Below are positions 24,701-32,500 of a stretch of DNA of 32,500 bases, piece after piece. Below the pieces are notes generated by a model. It searched no databases. It was not told where the DNA came from and was given only the letters and a program-made list of their open reading frames with translations. This stretch comes from Chrysomallon squamiferum (lineage: Eukaryota; Mollusca; Gastropoda; Neomphalida; Peltospiridae). A program made the position numbers and the translations under genes. The stretch lies in assembly GCA_012295275.1 (NCBI GenBank), contig CM022666.1, positions 307,501-340,000 on the forward strand. Reading direction: 5' to 3'. Position 1 is the first letter of the stretch. Each line of letters opens with the position of its first letter.

Positions 24701-27700
24701 TAATTGCATTATTAACCATTAATAATAACAAAATTCATGTGTAAAATGTTGATAGCTTCATTCCTAGAAAATATATAGCTTTAATCTGAGAAAATGTACA
24801 CAGTTTATGTGTTTTCATTTATTCACAGTGAACATGTTTTTCACTCACTGTTTATTTCACTTTTTACACTTTCAGATAGAATACACCCAGATTCTCTAAT
24901 TCGAGGTTTGTACATTTTTCATTTTATTTGTTTCAATTATAACTATATGTAATGTGATAAAATGTATTATATGTTTTTCAGCTTTTAATTTAAAATGTAT
25001 TTATTGGTTACAGTTACATCTTCTTCTTTCTTTCTTTATTATTTTATTTTTTATTTTATTATTATTATTTTTTTAATTCCTCTAACCGAAATGTAACTGA
25101 GAAATATTCTATGTGCACTGACACATAGGTCATCTTATTGCTGGTAAACTGTTCCGTTTTCTGAAACGTTCAGTTCAAACTATAATCACTATTTTTTTAT
25201 ATGCTTTATAAGCGATATAAATGAATAGAAAGTTTCCGTTAGGATTCTAGGTCTTGTCAGAATGCACATTTTCCTCTGGAGTGATGACATTTGCTACAAC
25301 CAGATTTTCTGGAATAACAAATCTACGCAATTCTGAATTCACACATGAGAGGAAATTTCTATTAAAATAAGTATTCCAAAATGATTAGGGAAGAAAAAAA
25401 AAATGAAAAAATGAAATAAGAAAGCTTTGCGAAAGGAGAAAAGTACATACAAAATTAATGTTTATGATAGAAATGTGAAATATTCGAGCCATGTTGGGAA
25501 CACATACAGCTTCGAGCATGAAAATGCAAACATACAGTGGATTAATTAGCAGCTGTGAATTACATCTACTATCAACAGTTAGTTGAAGAAATAAAACAAG
25601 GGAATAGAATACATATGTAAACAGATCGAATGAAAACTGGTTACAGAGAAAAACACAAAGACGCAGCATGCAGGACAGGAAGCAGTAAGAACAGCCAGGT
25701 TTTCTGCTTGATATCAAGTAGTGAGTTGTGATAAATTTAAAACTCTTCAAATCAGTCAGGCAAAGGATGAAAGTAAGATGACAAATGACAGTCACAACAG
25801 CTGCTCTTTAGCAGCGTCATGGCATCGTTTAAACGTCATCATGTTGGTTCGTAGGCCAAGATATCAAAAACAAGTTTAAAAAAAAAAAAAAAACAGAAAG
25901 AAAGAAAACAGAATCCTTATCATTACAACAGTTTCATGAATGTTATTATTATTTCATAATTGTTACAGTTCAGTCTTTTTTCAGCCGTTGCACTAAGCAA
26001 TTGTTAACATAAATAAAAAAGGATTGTAATTAAGAAAATAAATAAATAAATAAATAAATTAAAGAAGTAACACTTTTTATACTTCTGAGAAATGTTTAGA
26101 TGCAGAGCTATGTTTAGTAGAAGAAAAAGAAAATCATTTTTAATATCATAGTTGGTAAGTTAAACCTAATTAGTTTCAATATATGTTTCTTCTGTACTTG
26201 TTTAGTTTCAAATGAAGAGTCACAGAGGTAAGTTAAACCTAATTAGTTTCAATATATGTTTCTTCTGTACTTGTTTAGTTTCAAATGAAGAGTCACAGTT
26301 AACGTTACACTCGCTTCCCTCCCACGGAAAAAGTCCTCTGAAAATCCAGTGTAATCCTGCGGATTCCGGTGACATTGATTTTATAAAATCTATAACGATA
26401 AAGAGGAAACCTCTGAAAAGCGACCAAGCTGCTGTTTTGGCGACTGCTGTGACAGCAGAGAACAGTGGTCAGCCTACGATCAAGGATGCAGATTTAAGAA
26501 AACGAGGAACTGCTTCCGGAGAGTCTAAGGGGAAGGAAGTGAACGCGTCTTACCTGGCGGTTATCCTGCCTGACATGACGAGCGCTGACTCGGGCGAGTA
26601 CACGTGTCACATCAGCGGCACGACGTCTGCTGGCAAAACTGTGGACGAGGATGCTTCCAGGACGATCACTGCCGAGAGTAAGTAACAAAACTCGTAATAA
26701 TCATTGATAACGTTTGTTTTTTTATTATTATTTGTTTTTTTTTTTTATTGTTTTAAACGAAATATTTAAAATTTTAATTAGTGTATTTCAGCCTTATCAA
26801 AGTCATAATTTTACTTGTTTGTAAACTAAAAGAAAGTAATTTTTTATTTGAAATCTTTTTTCTTTTTTTTTTTCTTTTTTTTTTTTTCATTCTTTTCTAA
26901 AATGATTTTTTTTTCTTGATCACTCTGAATTTTAATATTTTTATTTTTACTTTATTCTTGACGAAGTTAATAAAAAACTGTTTATTAAAGAGAAAACTGG
27001 TTTGTTCAACAATGAGCCTTTTTACATAGAAGAAAAAAGAGAGAGTAAATTATCCTGTTTGCAGCCTGGTGCAGTTTTGAAGATGAGGCTCTTCTTTTTA
27101 TCTGTTCTCTACTTGAACCAGCACTACGAGATGTATTTACTGAAAATGTTTTAATTTCCCCTCTTGATGCGTAGTGTAAAAAATATCAAACTGCAAATGG
27201 ATGAGATTAACACTTCGAATATGTTCAGCGAGTTTGGTATCTCATAACAATTAAATAAAAGCTGAATCTTTGGTATCTACTAATCGTTCATTATAAATGT
27301 GGTTGTGTGTCTCTGAAGAAAACACGATCTTCTGTTCAGAAAATATTCCAACTGCTCTGATTCCTCGTTCATGTTCCGTGAGTCGAAGAACTGACCATTC
27401 TTTCATCATCTGTAAAATCGTTTTATATGATAGAATAAGTCTGTAATGAACACAAGTACAGACTGGTTTCATATTTACATTTTTTCTTTTCTTTTACTGA
27501 CAGAATTTGACTATCCAGACACAAAAACTCAAGGTATGTGATGTAATTATCTCTGTAATTAGTTTGTACAGCTGTGGTAATAAGCCGAACTTTGTTACGT
27601 TTTGATTTGAAGCTACGTGTTTCTTACACCCAGCATCGAAGAAACACGTAAAGAAAACAAATTCATCTCATTTATTTCCCTGCACAGCGGTAACACAGAT

Positions 27701-27829
27701 TTTGTCATTCAGGGCAAATAACTGTTTCCCGTGTAACATAAAACAATAGTCTATAGTTGTCATAGACGCAGTATTTATTTATGCACATGGAAATTCAAGA
27801 ATAGTATAACTTCCTGAAATACCTCTACG

Positions 27830-27878
<49 letters not shown>

Positions 27879-29480
27879 AAACAATACGCTGAATGGTGCT
27901 ATCAATAAATAAATAAATAAATACAAAATAAAAAATTATGGAGAAAAGTTTCTTACCACATCTCGCTGCCAAATGTTTATCAAAGCAAGGCCAAAATTTA
28001 AAGTTGTCTCCCTTGACCCCGTGTTCATCAAACGGAGCCGTCGTCTTGTGCAACTCCCCGCTTGTCCCTCCTCCCCCACTTGTCCCTCCTTCCCGAACTT
28101 GAGCCTCGACTCAAACCCAGGAGCCCGTATGTCATGCGCACGTCGTGAAAACAGCGGAATGAAAGCTGTGTTAGTTTGTCACACAAAACTCGCCAATTAT
28201 TTAACTTTAAAATTTAAAAACTACCTTTAAAAGTTACTGCGTATTTTCCTGAAAACAGGTCAAACAGAAGTTTAATTATTTGCATATATCGGCATTTAAA
28301 TATAGTTTACTTACTGATTATAATTATTAATACATATTTATTTAATATTTGTCTTTATTTTCTCTTTTCTCTATCTTGTCTCAGTACAAACTACATAATC
28401 AATGTACACACACACACACACACACACACATTAAGAATTTGTACTCTGATAAGATATTTATAGTTAGGAATATATTTAATAAAACACAGCTTCACACAGA
28501 ACTGTTTTCACGTTAAACAAAGACGAAATAATCTATCTTCGCCCCATAATTAAAATAATTTTAATTTATTAATTAATTTATATATTTATTTATTTGCCAT
28601 CATAATCATCATCATCATTATCATTACTGTTACCATCGTTTTACATATATTTATTTAGTTATGTCAGATAAGCTACATTTGGAATTAACTCCGTCTTCCG
28701 TGAATGAAGGAATTACTTTGACAGTCAGATGCAACATTATCAATGTCACTTTAATCCGTGAGCTCGAAGGTCTGGTGATAAAGCGAAAACGCAGAAATGA
28801 GAATGAAACCACAATTGGCCATGCTATTACGAAACAAAATGGCGGTAAGGCGCAGCTGGATGACAGTCTTTCGAAACTTGGAATTGAAGTGCAGGGGAAA
28901 AGTGTCGACAGAAACAAATTAGGATCTTTTCTGAGCGTTCGACTGCTAAATACGACTGTCGCTGATTCCGCGCAGTACACGTGTTACTGCTTATACAAGG
29001 ATCGCCACAGAGACGTCCAAACTGCGCTGATCTACGCGACTGTCGACGTCCGAGGTAAGTAAACGCTTACGTTTCTGTAAAAGTTATTTTACTCCAGGCA
29101 AACTAAAGCCAAGTCTGAAGTCAAACTGTACAAAGAAACAAATTATTTAAAAACTAAAAAAAAAAAAAAAAAAAAAAATAACTCTTAAAAATACACGCAA
29201 ATAATCTAATGTTTTATATAAAAACACTACAACACAATCTGCATTGAAATCTTTCATCACGGAATTTTTCACTAAGCAAGTTTTCTAAGGCACACAAAAA
29301 TCCATACAAAAATTAAACAAGTGAACGATAATTAGTGGGCACCCAGAAAAAATAAAATGAAATAAAATAAAATAAAATAAGATAAAAACAATCCACATGA
29401 TTATATTTTGAAAGTGAAAGCGCTTGTTAAAATTACTGAAAATATGAATTAAATTAAAAACAAATTTTTAAATGGTTCAA

Positions 29481-29546
<66 letters not shown>

Positions 29547-30271
29547 TTAATAAATAAATAAATAAATGCAAACAAAAAAGTAGAAAATAAAGGTGAACTA
29601 TTTTTCAAAAGTATTGTATATGTATTTCGAAAGAATTTTTATTTCTTCTGTTTTGATATTTTCGAAACTGCCCTATGTAATATTTCAAGGAATAGGTAGA
29701 ACATTTAGTCCGTATTGCCAAGTCCACAGAAATGTTGTGTTTTTCTTTCATCTTGCATTAAAGTAATATATTAACACCAGTAACTTTGAATGTTGTATGT
29801 TGAAACAAACATTATTTTATTTAATAAAATGTTTACTTTTTTATGATTTTTTTTAAAATTCGCAGAAACCTCAGATCAGGTTTCCAAACCTCTAGGTTTG
29901 TATGTCACACAGTTTTATATTAAATTATTACTTTTAATCAGCTAAACTGTCTAACAACATTGCACATAGCTAACAAATAATAATCATATCATCACGTAAT
30001 GATACCGCCAGAAATGCTCTTTAACGCTTGAAGATGAATATTTATAGAATAAGTTTCTGATAAACATTTCAGATTGTATTGTTTTTTGTTTTTGTTGTTT
30101 TGTTTTTGTTTGTTTTTTGTTGTTTTTTTTTAAAAATAATAATACTAATTATTATTATTATTTAATTTTACATTTCATTCAAATTGTAGTAAATTATCAT
30201 TATAATCATCTTTGTTACTACCGTTATTTTTGTTTTCATTATTATTATTATTATTATTATTAGTAGTAGTA

Positions 30272-30343
<72 letters not shown>

Positions 30344-31583
30344 CAGCAGCAGCAGCAGTAGTAGTAGAAGTAGTAATAGTAGTAGTAGTATTTATTTATT
30401 TATTTATTTTGTTTTTCAATAATTATGTGTGTATATATACACTATTTTGTTTTTAAATTTGCTTAGTTATTACCGAGAGAGCAGTGTTGGAAATTCGTCC
30501 GAATCCTGTGTTCGAAGGCGTTCCTAAGGTAATCACGTGCAGTGTAGGTAACCACACTCAAGTCGAAACACTGGAGGTGATTGGATTAAAACGACAAGCC
30601 GACAAAGATATCGAACCAATCCTTATCGTCAGTGCCGAGAGAACAGAAAATGGTGGCAGAGCCACGCTGAAAGATTTAGATTTGGACTCGGTGTCTTTAG
30701 TGGAAGGAAAATGTGACAACGAAGACAAAGCCGACTCTTTTGTGGAAATTAATATGTGGGGCTTGAATATGACTGGTCTAGAAAATTACGTATGTTATAT
30801 AAAGTACTCGGAATCAAAAAGTAGAAGCATACAATACGAAACGTCAGCCTACATCAGAGTTCTGGGTACGTAAACACATCACATTAACACAATTACATAG
30901 ATTTTATTACACACATTTAATTACAAATTTAATTCTAGGTTCGCTCATGTCCTTCAAGTTTAAACACTGACACTTTGCAGGGTTCTGAATCACCTAATGA
31001 GGAAGCAAACTTTGTCTTGAATGTTGTTATGATGTCATTGTATATGCTTGCATGACGTCTCCTAAGTGATAATAATGAAATTGTGTACAAGATTTTCAAA
31101 ATAAGAACTTTCCTGAACTGCATCTGTTTTGTCTTGTTATATTTTTGTTTATTACTCTTTTCCTTTTCTTTTTTTTCCCCCTCTTTTCATGTTTATGTTT
31201 ATGTTTATTTTATTTTATTTTATTTTATTTTTTTATTATTATAATTTTTTTTTTTTTTTTTACAGATTTTGTAAAAGAACTACATAAAACAAAAAAATGT
31301 ATGTATGCTATATTAATGAAGTTGTATTTTATATAACATTAATTTTAATAACTTTATTTTTACTCAACAAAAATTATTTCAACGTACGGATAGTGAAATT
31401 TTAATAATTTGTTTTTTATTAACTGCTTCATTTGTTGCTTATTTCTCTTGAACATTTATTCGTTGTTTTGGGGGGGGGGTTGTCGTTTTTTTTTTAAATT
31501 ATTGTTTTATTTTTTATTATTATTAATATAATAATAAAATGAAGAATAAGAATACTATTGGTGGTAGTTGTAGCAGTAATGAC

Positions 31584-31616
<33 letters not shown>

Positions 31617-32241
31617 AAACCAATATATAAATCAGTATTTATTTTTTAGAATTGCGTTTGTTTGTTTATACAATGGATATTGATTTTAGATGACAGATTC
31701 TAAAGGTTCATGCCAACTGCAAACTATATTATTAGAAATTCTTTGAAGCTAATACATATGCATTTATTTATTTATTTATTCGTTTATTTATTTATTTATT
31801 CATTCATTCATTACTGTCATTGTTGTTGTTATTTATTTGTATTAACAGCTGTTGTGGCGATACTGACAGTCAATCCGTTCCCTGTAACCACAGGCACTCC
31901 TATAACCATCACGTGCAGTGTAGCAGACGAAACTAACATCGATTCGATTGAATCTTTGAAAATACAAAGGAAATTACTGAAACAATATTATTTCACCGAT
32001 ATAGCTGTCGCAGTTACTCAGAATAACGAAGGCGATGCTCGTCTCTTGGACACACGAGAGGCAAACAGAATATCAGTAGCAGGCTCGTCTGAGAACGAAG
32101 ACATATTGGGATCCTTTGTGCAAATTCTAATATCGAAGATTACGATCAGTGATTCTGCAGACTATGCGTGTTCTATCAGTTACGTCAGCAAATCCGGCAA
32201 CCCGGAATACGACACTTCTATCATTAGAGTTAATGTTGAAG
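21749..32241 (+). CDS. Gene B: five-Ig receptor, paralogue of gene A (3' end beyond window)
   Basis: Proposed join: 21749-21797, 24160-24552, 24876-24905, 26279-26677, 27504-27533, 28659-29054, 29866-29895, 30467-30865, 31266-31298, 31849-32241, continuing past the window. The visible coding length is 2152 nt, exactly that of gene A to the same point, because a codon lost in Ig 1 is balanced by one gained in Ig 2. All boundaries are phase 1. The signal peptide is nearly unchanged while Ig domains have diverged strongly. The membrane exon and microexon tail are expected within the next few kilobases, by analogy only. Confidence 0.82.
21798..24159 (+). other. Gene B intron 1
   Basis: 2.36 kb. 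21798-22860 is plain AT-rich DNA with an 86-codon open frame (22038-22298) that has no recognisable features. 23142-23343 is a GC-richer patch of unknown nature. A10-A18 runs lie near 23465. A long TTC/TTA tract runs at 23848-24064, followed by an AGT tract to about 24130, just before the Ig 1 acceptor. Confidence 0.65.
23848..24130. repeat. (TTC)n/(TTATTC)n tract plus (AGT)n
   Basis: About 217 bp of almost pure pyrimidine-plus-A triplets on the + strand (TTC, TTA, a few TTG), then about 65 bp of AGT. The TTC part could adopt triplex (H-DNA) structure. It ends about 30 bp before the Ig 1 acceptor. Overlapping Phe/Ser/Leu-rich open frames are artefacts. Confidence 0.9.
24160..24552 (+). CDS. 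Gene B exon 2: Ig domain 1
   Basis: 131 residues, 393 nt, phase 1-1, TTTATAG to GTAAGT. It begins V-K-A-I-M-M-T-V-R-P-N-P-V-Y-D-G, paralogous to gene A domain 1. Cysteines lie at about 23 (T-I-R-C-A-V-E-D) and 108 (N-Y-E-C-I-S). An extra cysteine lies in V-T-G-F-C-N-D, one residue shifted from the usual G-K-C. The tryptophan is missing (F-S-L-I-M-K-R-K). N-x-S/T sites are N-Y-S and N-D-T. Confidence 0.9.
24876..24905 (+). CDS. Gene B exon 3: linker 1 (30 nt)
   Basis: Reads N-R-I-H-P-D-S-L-I-R-G, phase 1 to 1, with acceptor TTTCAG and the weak donor GTTTGT shared with gene A linker 1. The preceding intron (24553-24875) is plain AT-rich sequence. Confidence 0.8.
24906..26278 (+). other. Gene B intron 3
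   Basis: 1.37 kb of AT-rich sequence with little simple repeat. A minus-strand 136-codon open frame (25385-25795) is cysteine-, phenylalanine- and leucine-rich with no recognisable domain. An A16 run lies at about 25878-25893 and (AAAT)n at about 26036-26058. The 3' end carries the 73-bp duplication. Confidence 0.6.
26154..26299 (+). repeat. 73-bp tandem duplication across the Ig 2 acceptor
   Basis: The segment beginning GGTAAGTTAAACCTAATTAG (26154) recurs at 26227, so the acceptor TTGTTTAG and the first seven codons of Ig 2 (V-S-N-E-E-S-Q) exist twice, at 26206 and 26279, and the copies are nearly identical. Copy 1 is followed by AG|GTAAGT at 26228, forming a 22-nt pseudo-exon (26206-26227). 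Confidence 0.95.
26279..26677 (+). CDS. Gene B exon 4: Ig domain 2
   Basis: 133 residues, 399 nt, phase 1-1, from the second of two duplicated acceptors to GTAAGT. Only this acceptor gives an open frame into the domain. Cysteines lie at about 25 (K-I-Q-C-N-P) and 110 (D-S-G-E-Y-T-C). The tryptophan is missing (S-I-T-I-K-R-K). The G-K-C block is replaced by S-G-E-S-K-G-K-E, so no third cysteine. One N-x-S site (N-A-S). The 3' half (26460-26660) is noticeably more GC-rich than the other Ig exons. Confidence 0.9.
26678..27503 (+). other. Gene B intron 4
   Basis: T-rich with several T runs (26735-26890). The last 270 bp align with gene A intron 4 just before its linker 2, with a shared TGAAGAAAA-N3-GATCTTCTGTT block (27314-27336 or so). 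It lacks the minisatellite of gene A. Confidence 0.65.
27504..27533 (+). CDS. Gene B exon 5: linker 2 (30 nt)
   Basis: Reads K-F-D-Y-P-D-T-K-T-Q-G, phase 1 to 1, between ACTGACAG and the donor GTATGT. It is an acidic/Thr hinge, unlike the sequence of gene A linker 2 but equal in length and phase. Confidence 0.78.
27534..28658 (+). other. Gene B intron 5
   Basis: 1.1 kb with (AT)n at 27833-27874, (AAAT)n near 27905-27922 and (AC)n at 28407-28430. A GC-richer stretch (28005-28150) contains two tandem ACTTGTCCCTCC-like units and an imperfect copy of a Pol III B-box on the minus strand; I could not identify a SINE. Confidence 0.6.
28659..29054 (+). CDS. Gene B exon 6: Ig domain 3
   Basis: 132 residues, 396 nt, phase 1-1, TTATTTAG to GTAAGT. 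Cysteines lie at about 25 (T-V-R-C-N-I) and 109, in Y-T-C-Y-C, with an extra cysteine at 111 as in gene A domain 3. The partner cysteine of gene A (G-K-C) is serine here (G-K-S-V-D-R), so the extra cysteine may be unpaired. The tryptophan is missing (G-L-V-I-K-R-K). Glycosylation candidates are N-V-T, N-E-T and N-T-T. Confidence 0.9.
29055..29865 (+). other. Gene B intron 6
   Basis: An A20 run near 29158, (AAAAT)n at about 29352-29380, and (AAT)n at 29478-29546; otherwise plain AT-rich DNA. Confidence 0.7.
29866..29895 (+). CDS. Gene B exon 7: linker 3 (30 nt)
   Basis: Reads E-T-S-D-Q-V-S-K-P-L-G, phase 1 to 1, after TTCGCAG, with donor GTTTGT as in gene A linker 3. Confidence 0.8.
   Translation, partial: KPQIRFPNL
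29896..30466 (+). other. Gene B intron 7
   Basis: GTTTT repeats at about 30080-30130, (ATT)n at 30236-30262 and a long (AGT)n tract with AGC units to about 30390. The final 75 bp before the acceptor are AT-rich. Confidence 0.75.
30260..30390. repeat. (AGT)n/(AGC)n microsatellite
   Basis: About 130 bp of AGT triplets with five AGC units; the G-containing strand is the transcribed sense. It is not coding. Confidence 0.9.
30467..30865 (+). CDS. Gene B exon 8: Ig domain 4
   Basis: 133 residues, 399 nt, phase 1-1, TTGCTTAG to the slightly weak donor GTACGT. Cysteines lie at about 25 (V-I-T-C-S-V-G) and 110 (Y-V-C-Y-I). A third lies in G-K-C-D-N-E-D-K. N-M-W-G-L-N matches the tryptophan unique to gene A domain 4. 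The core tryptophan is missing (V-I-G-L-K-R-Q). N-x-S/T sites are N-H-T and N-M-T. Confidence 0.9.
31266..31298 (+). CDS. Gene B exon 9: linker 4 (33 nt)
   Basis: Reads D-F-V-K-E-L-H-K-T-K-K then T|, phase 1 to 1, after T16-ACAG, with donor T|GTATGT. It has the same 33-nt length and donor as gene A linker 4. It is a basic hinge. The intron before it (30866-31265) has no simple repeat except T-rich and TTTTA stretches at 31145-31260. Confidence 0.8.
31299..31848 (+). other. Gene B intron 9
   Basis: T- and G-runs at 31470-31495, (GAT)n at 31579-31612, and TTTA units at 31760-31802. No mobile element equivalent to gene A intron 9 is seen. Confidence 0.7.
31849..32241 (+). CDS. Gene B exon 10: Ig domain 5
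   Basis: 131 residues, 393 nt, phase 1-1, ATTAACAG to the weak donor GTAATC. Cysteines lie at about 23 (T-I-T-C-S-V) and 108 (D-Y-A-C-S-I). There is no third cysteine (G-S-S-E-N-E-D). N-P-F-P-V-T matches gene A domain 5. The tryptophan is missing (S-L-K-I-Q-R-K). No obvious N-x-S/T site in the core. It is the membrane-proximal domain and the last exon in the window. Confidence 0.88.
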
Positions 32242-32500
32242 GTAATCCAATAATACAGTTATCTATCTCTCCATTTATACAATTATACATACATACATAC
32301 ATATATATATATCAACACACATACACACACCAACATATATAAATGTACACCTGTGTAGGTATATGTGTGTGTGTATATACATACATACATACGAACATGT
32401 ATATATACATATAAATATATATAATGTTATACATAATTTTCGTTCGTCTTTATTAATTAAACTGATATATATATATATTTCATTCATATTTGTTATTAAT
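32242..32500 (+). other. Gene B intron 10 (partial)
   Basis: Begins GTAATC; the visible 259 bp are AT, ATAC and GTAT simple repeats (32286-32412, 32465-32480) with no exon seen. Confidence 0.7.

Noticed and set aside
25385-25795. 136-codon minus-strand open frame in gene B intron 3
   Set aside because: AT-rich, Phe/Leu/Cys composition, no recognisable motif, no splice or paralogue support.
25862-25900. A16 run as the tail of a retroposed gene
   Set aside because: No target duplication or recognisable source sequence upstream.
26212-26278. Alternative start giving a hydrophobic leader reading directly into gene B Ig 2
   Set aside because: It is readthrough of duplicated intron sequence across a good acceptor; gene B already has a conserved signal exon.
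28005-28150. GC-richer stretch with a B-box-like string, considered as a tRNA-derived SINE
   Set aside because: No A-box, no poly-A tail and no second copy in the window.
28651-28980. 109-codon minus-strand open frame opposite gene B Ig 3
   Set aside because: Shadow of the Ig exon; no domain seen.

Overview
This is an AT-rich, intron-rich, microsatellite-laden animal nuclear sequence. Introns use GT-AG boundaries, simple repeats of (ATT)n, (AC)n, (AG)n and (TAC)n are everywhere, and Tc1/mariner relics lie in introns. The immunoglobulin-superfamily (IgSF) exons and repeat style suggest a lophotrochozoan, probably a mollusc; that placement is inference. There are no bacterial-type genes, RNA genes or CRISPR arrays. 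All genes found are on the + strand.

Layout. (1) About 1-2413: the 3' end of an upstream IgSF-type receptor gene (gene U), visible only as cytoplasmic-tail microexons at 367-386 and 812-827 and a doubtful last exon near 2382. (2) 3328-21021: a complete receptor gene (gene A) that I assemble into 25 exons, 2511 nt, 836 codons plus stop, in one open frame. It has a 49-nt signal-peptide exon, five Ig exons (393-399 nt), each followed by a 30- or 33-nt linker exon, an 87-nt transmembrane exon, then microexons of 16, 17 or 20 nt (one shortened to 10) and a last coding exon. (3) 21749 to the window end: a tandem paralogue (gene B), with the signal exon, five Ig exons and four linkers visible; its membrane exon and tail lie beyond the window. 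Through the fifth Ig exon, A and B have the same coding length (2152 nt) and one-to-one matching domains.

How it works together. The ectodomain is built of phase 1-1 exons, so Ig or linker cassettes could be skipped without breaking frame. The tail of gene A is built of paired 16+20-nt microexons (phase 1-2, then 2-1). Each late pair spells a 12-residue acidic module such as EEAVKPVENQED, which fits the published TRAF6-binding consensus P-x-E-x-x-(aromatic/acidic). The motif's proline codon is completed only at the 16/20 splice junction. Three such modules occur in gene A, from local duplication of about 1-kb intron/microexon blocks. The most interesting hypothesis is a tandem family of five-Ig receptors whose number of TRAF-type docking motifs is set by microexon duplication and splicing.

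Non-genic content: a 26-bp minisatellite of about 72 copies (7672-9536) whose units look like 3' splice sites; a Tc1 transposase relic (about 4175-4530); a mariner-derived miniature element (13738-13952); a possible terminal-inverted-repeat element (about 1700-2264); a 73-bp tandem duplication over a splice acceptor (26154-26299); and a conserved bZIP-type promoter block before both signal-peptide exons. All exon boundaries come from reading frame, splice-site sequence and paralogue comparison; no transcript evidence was available.
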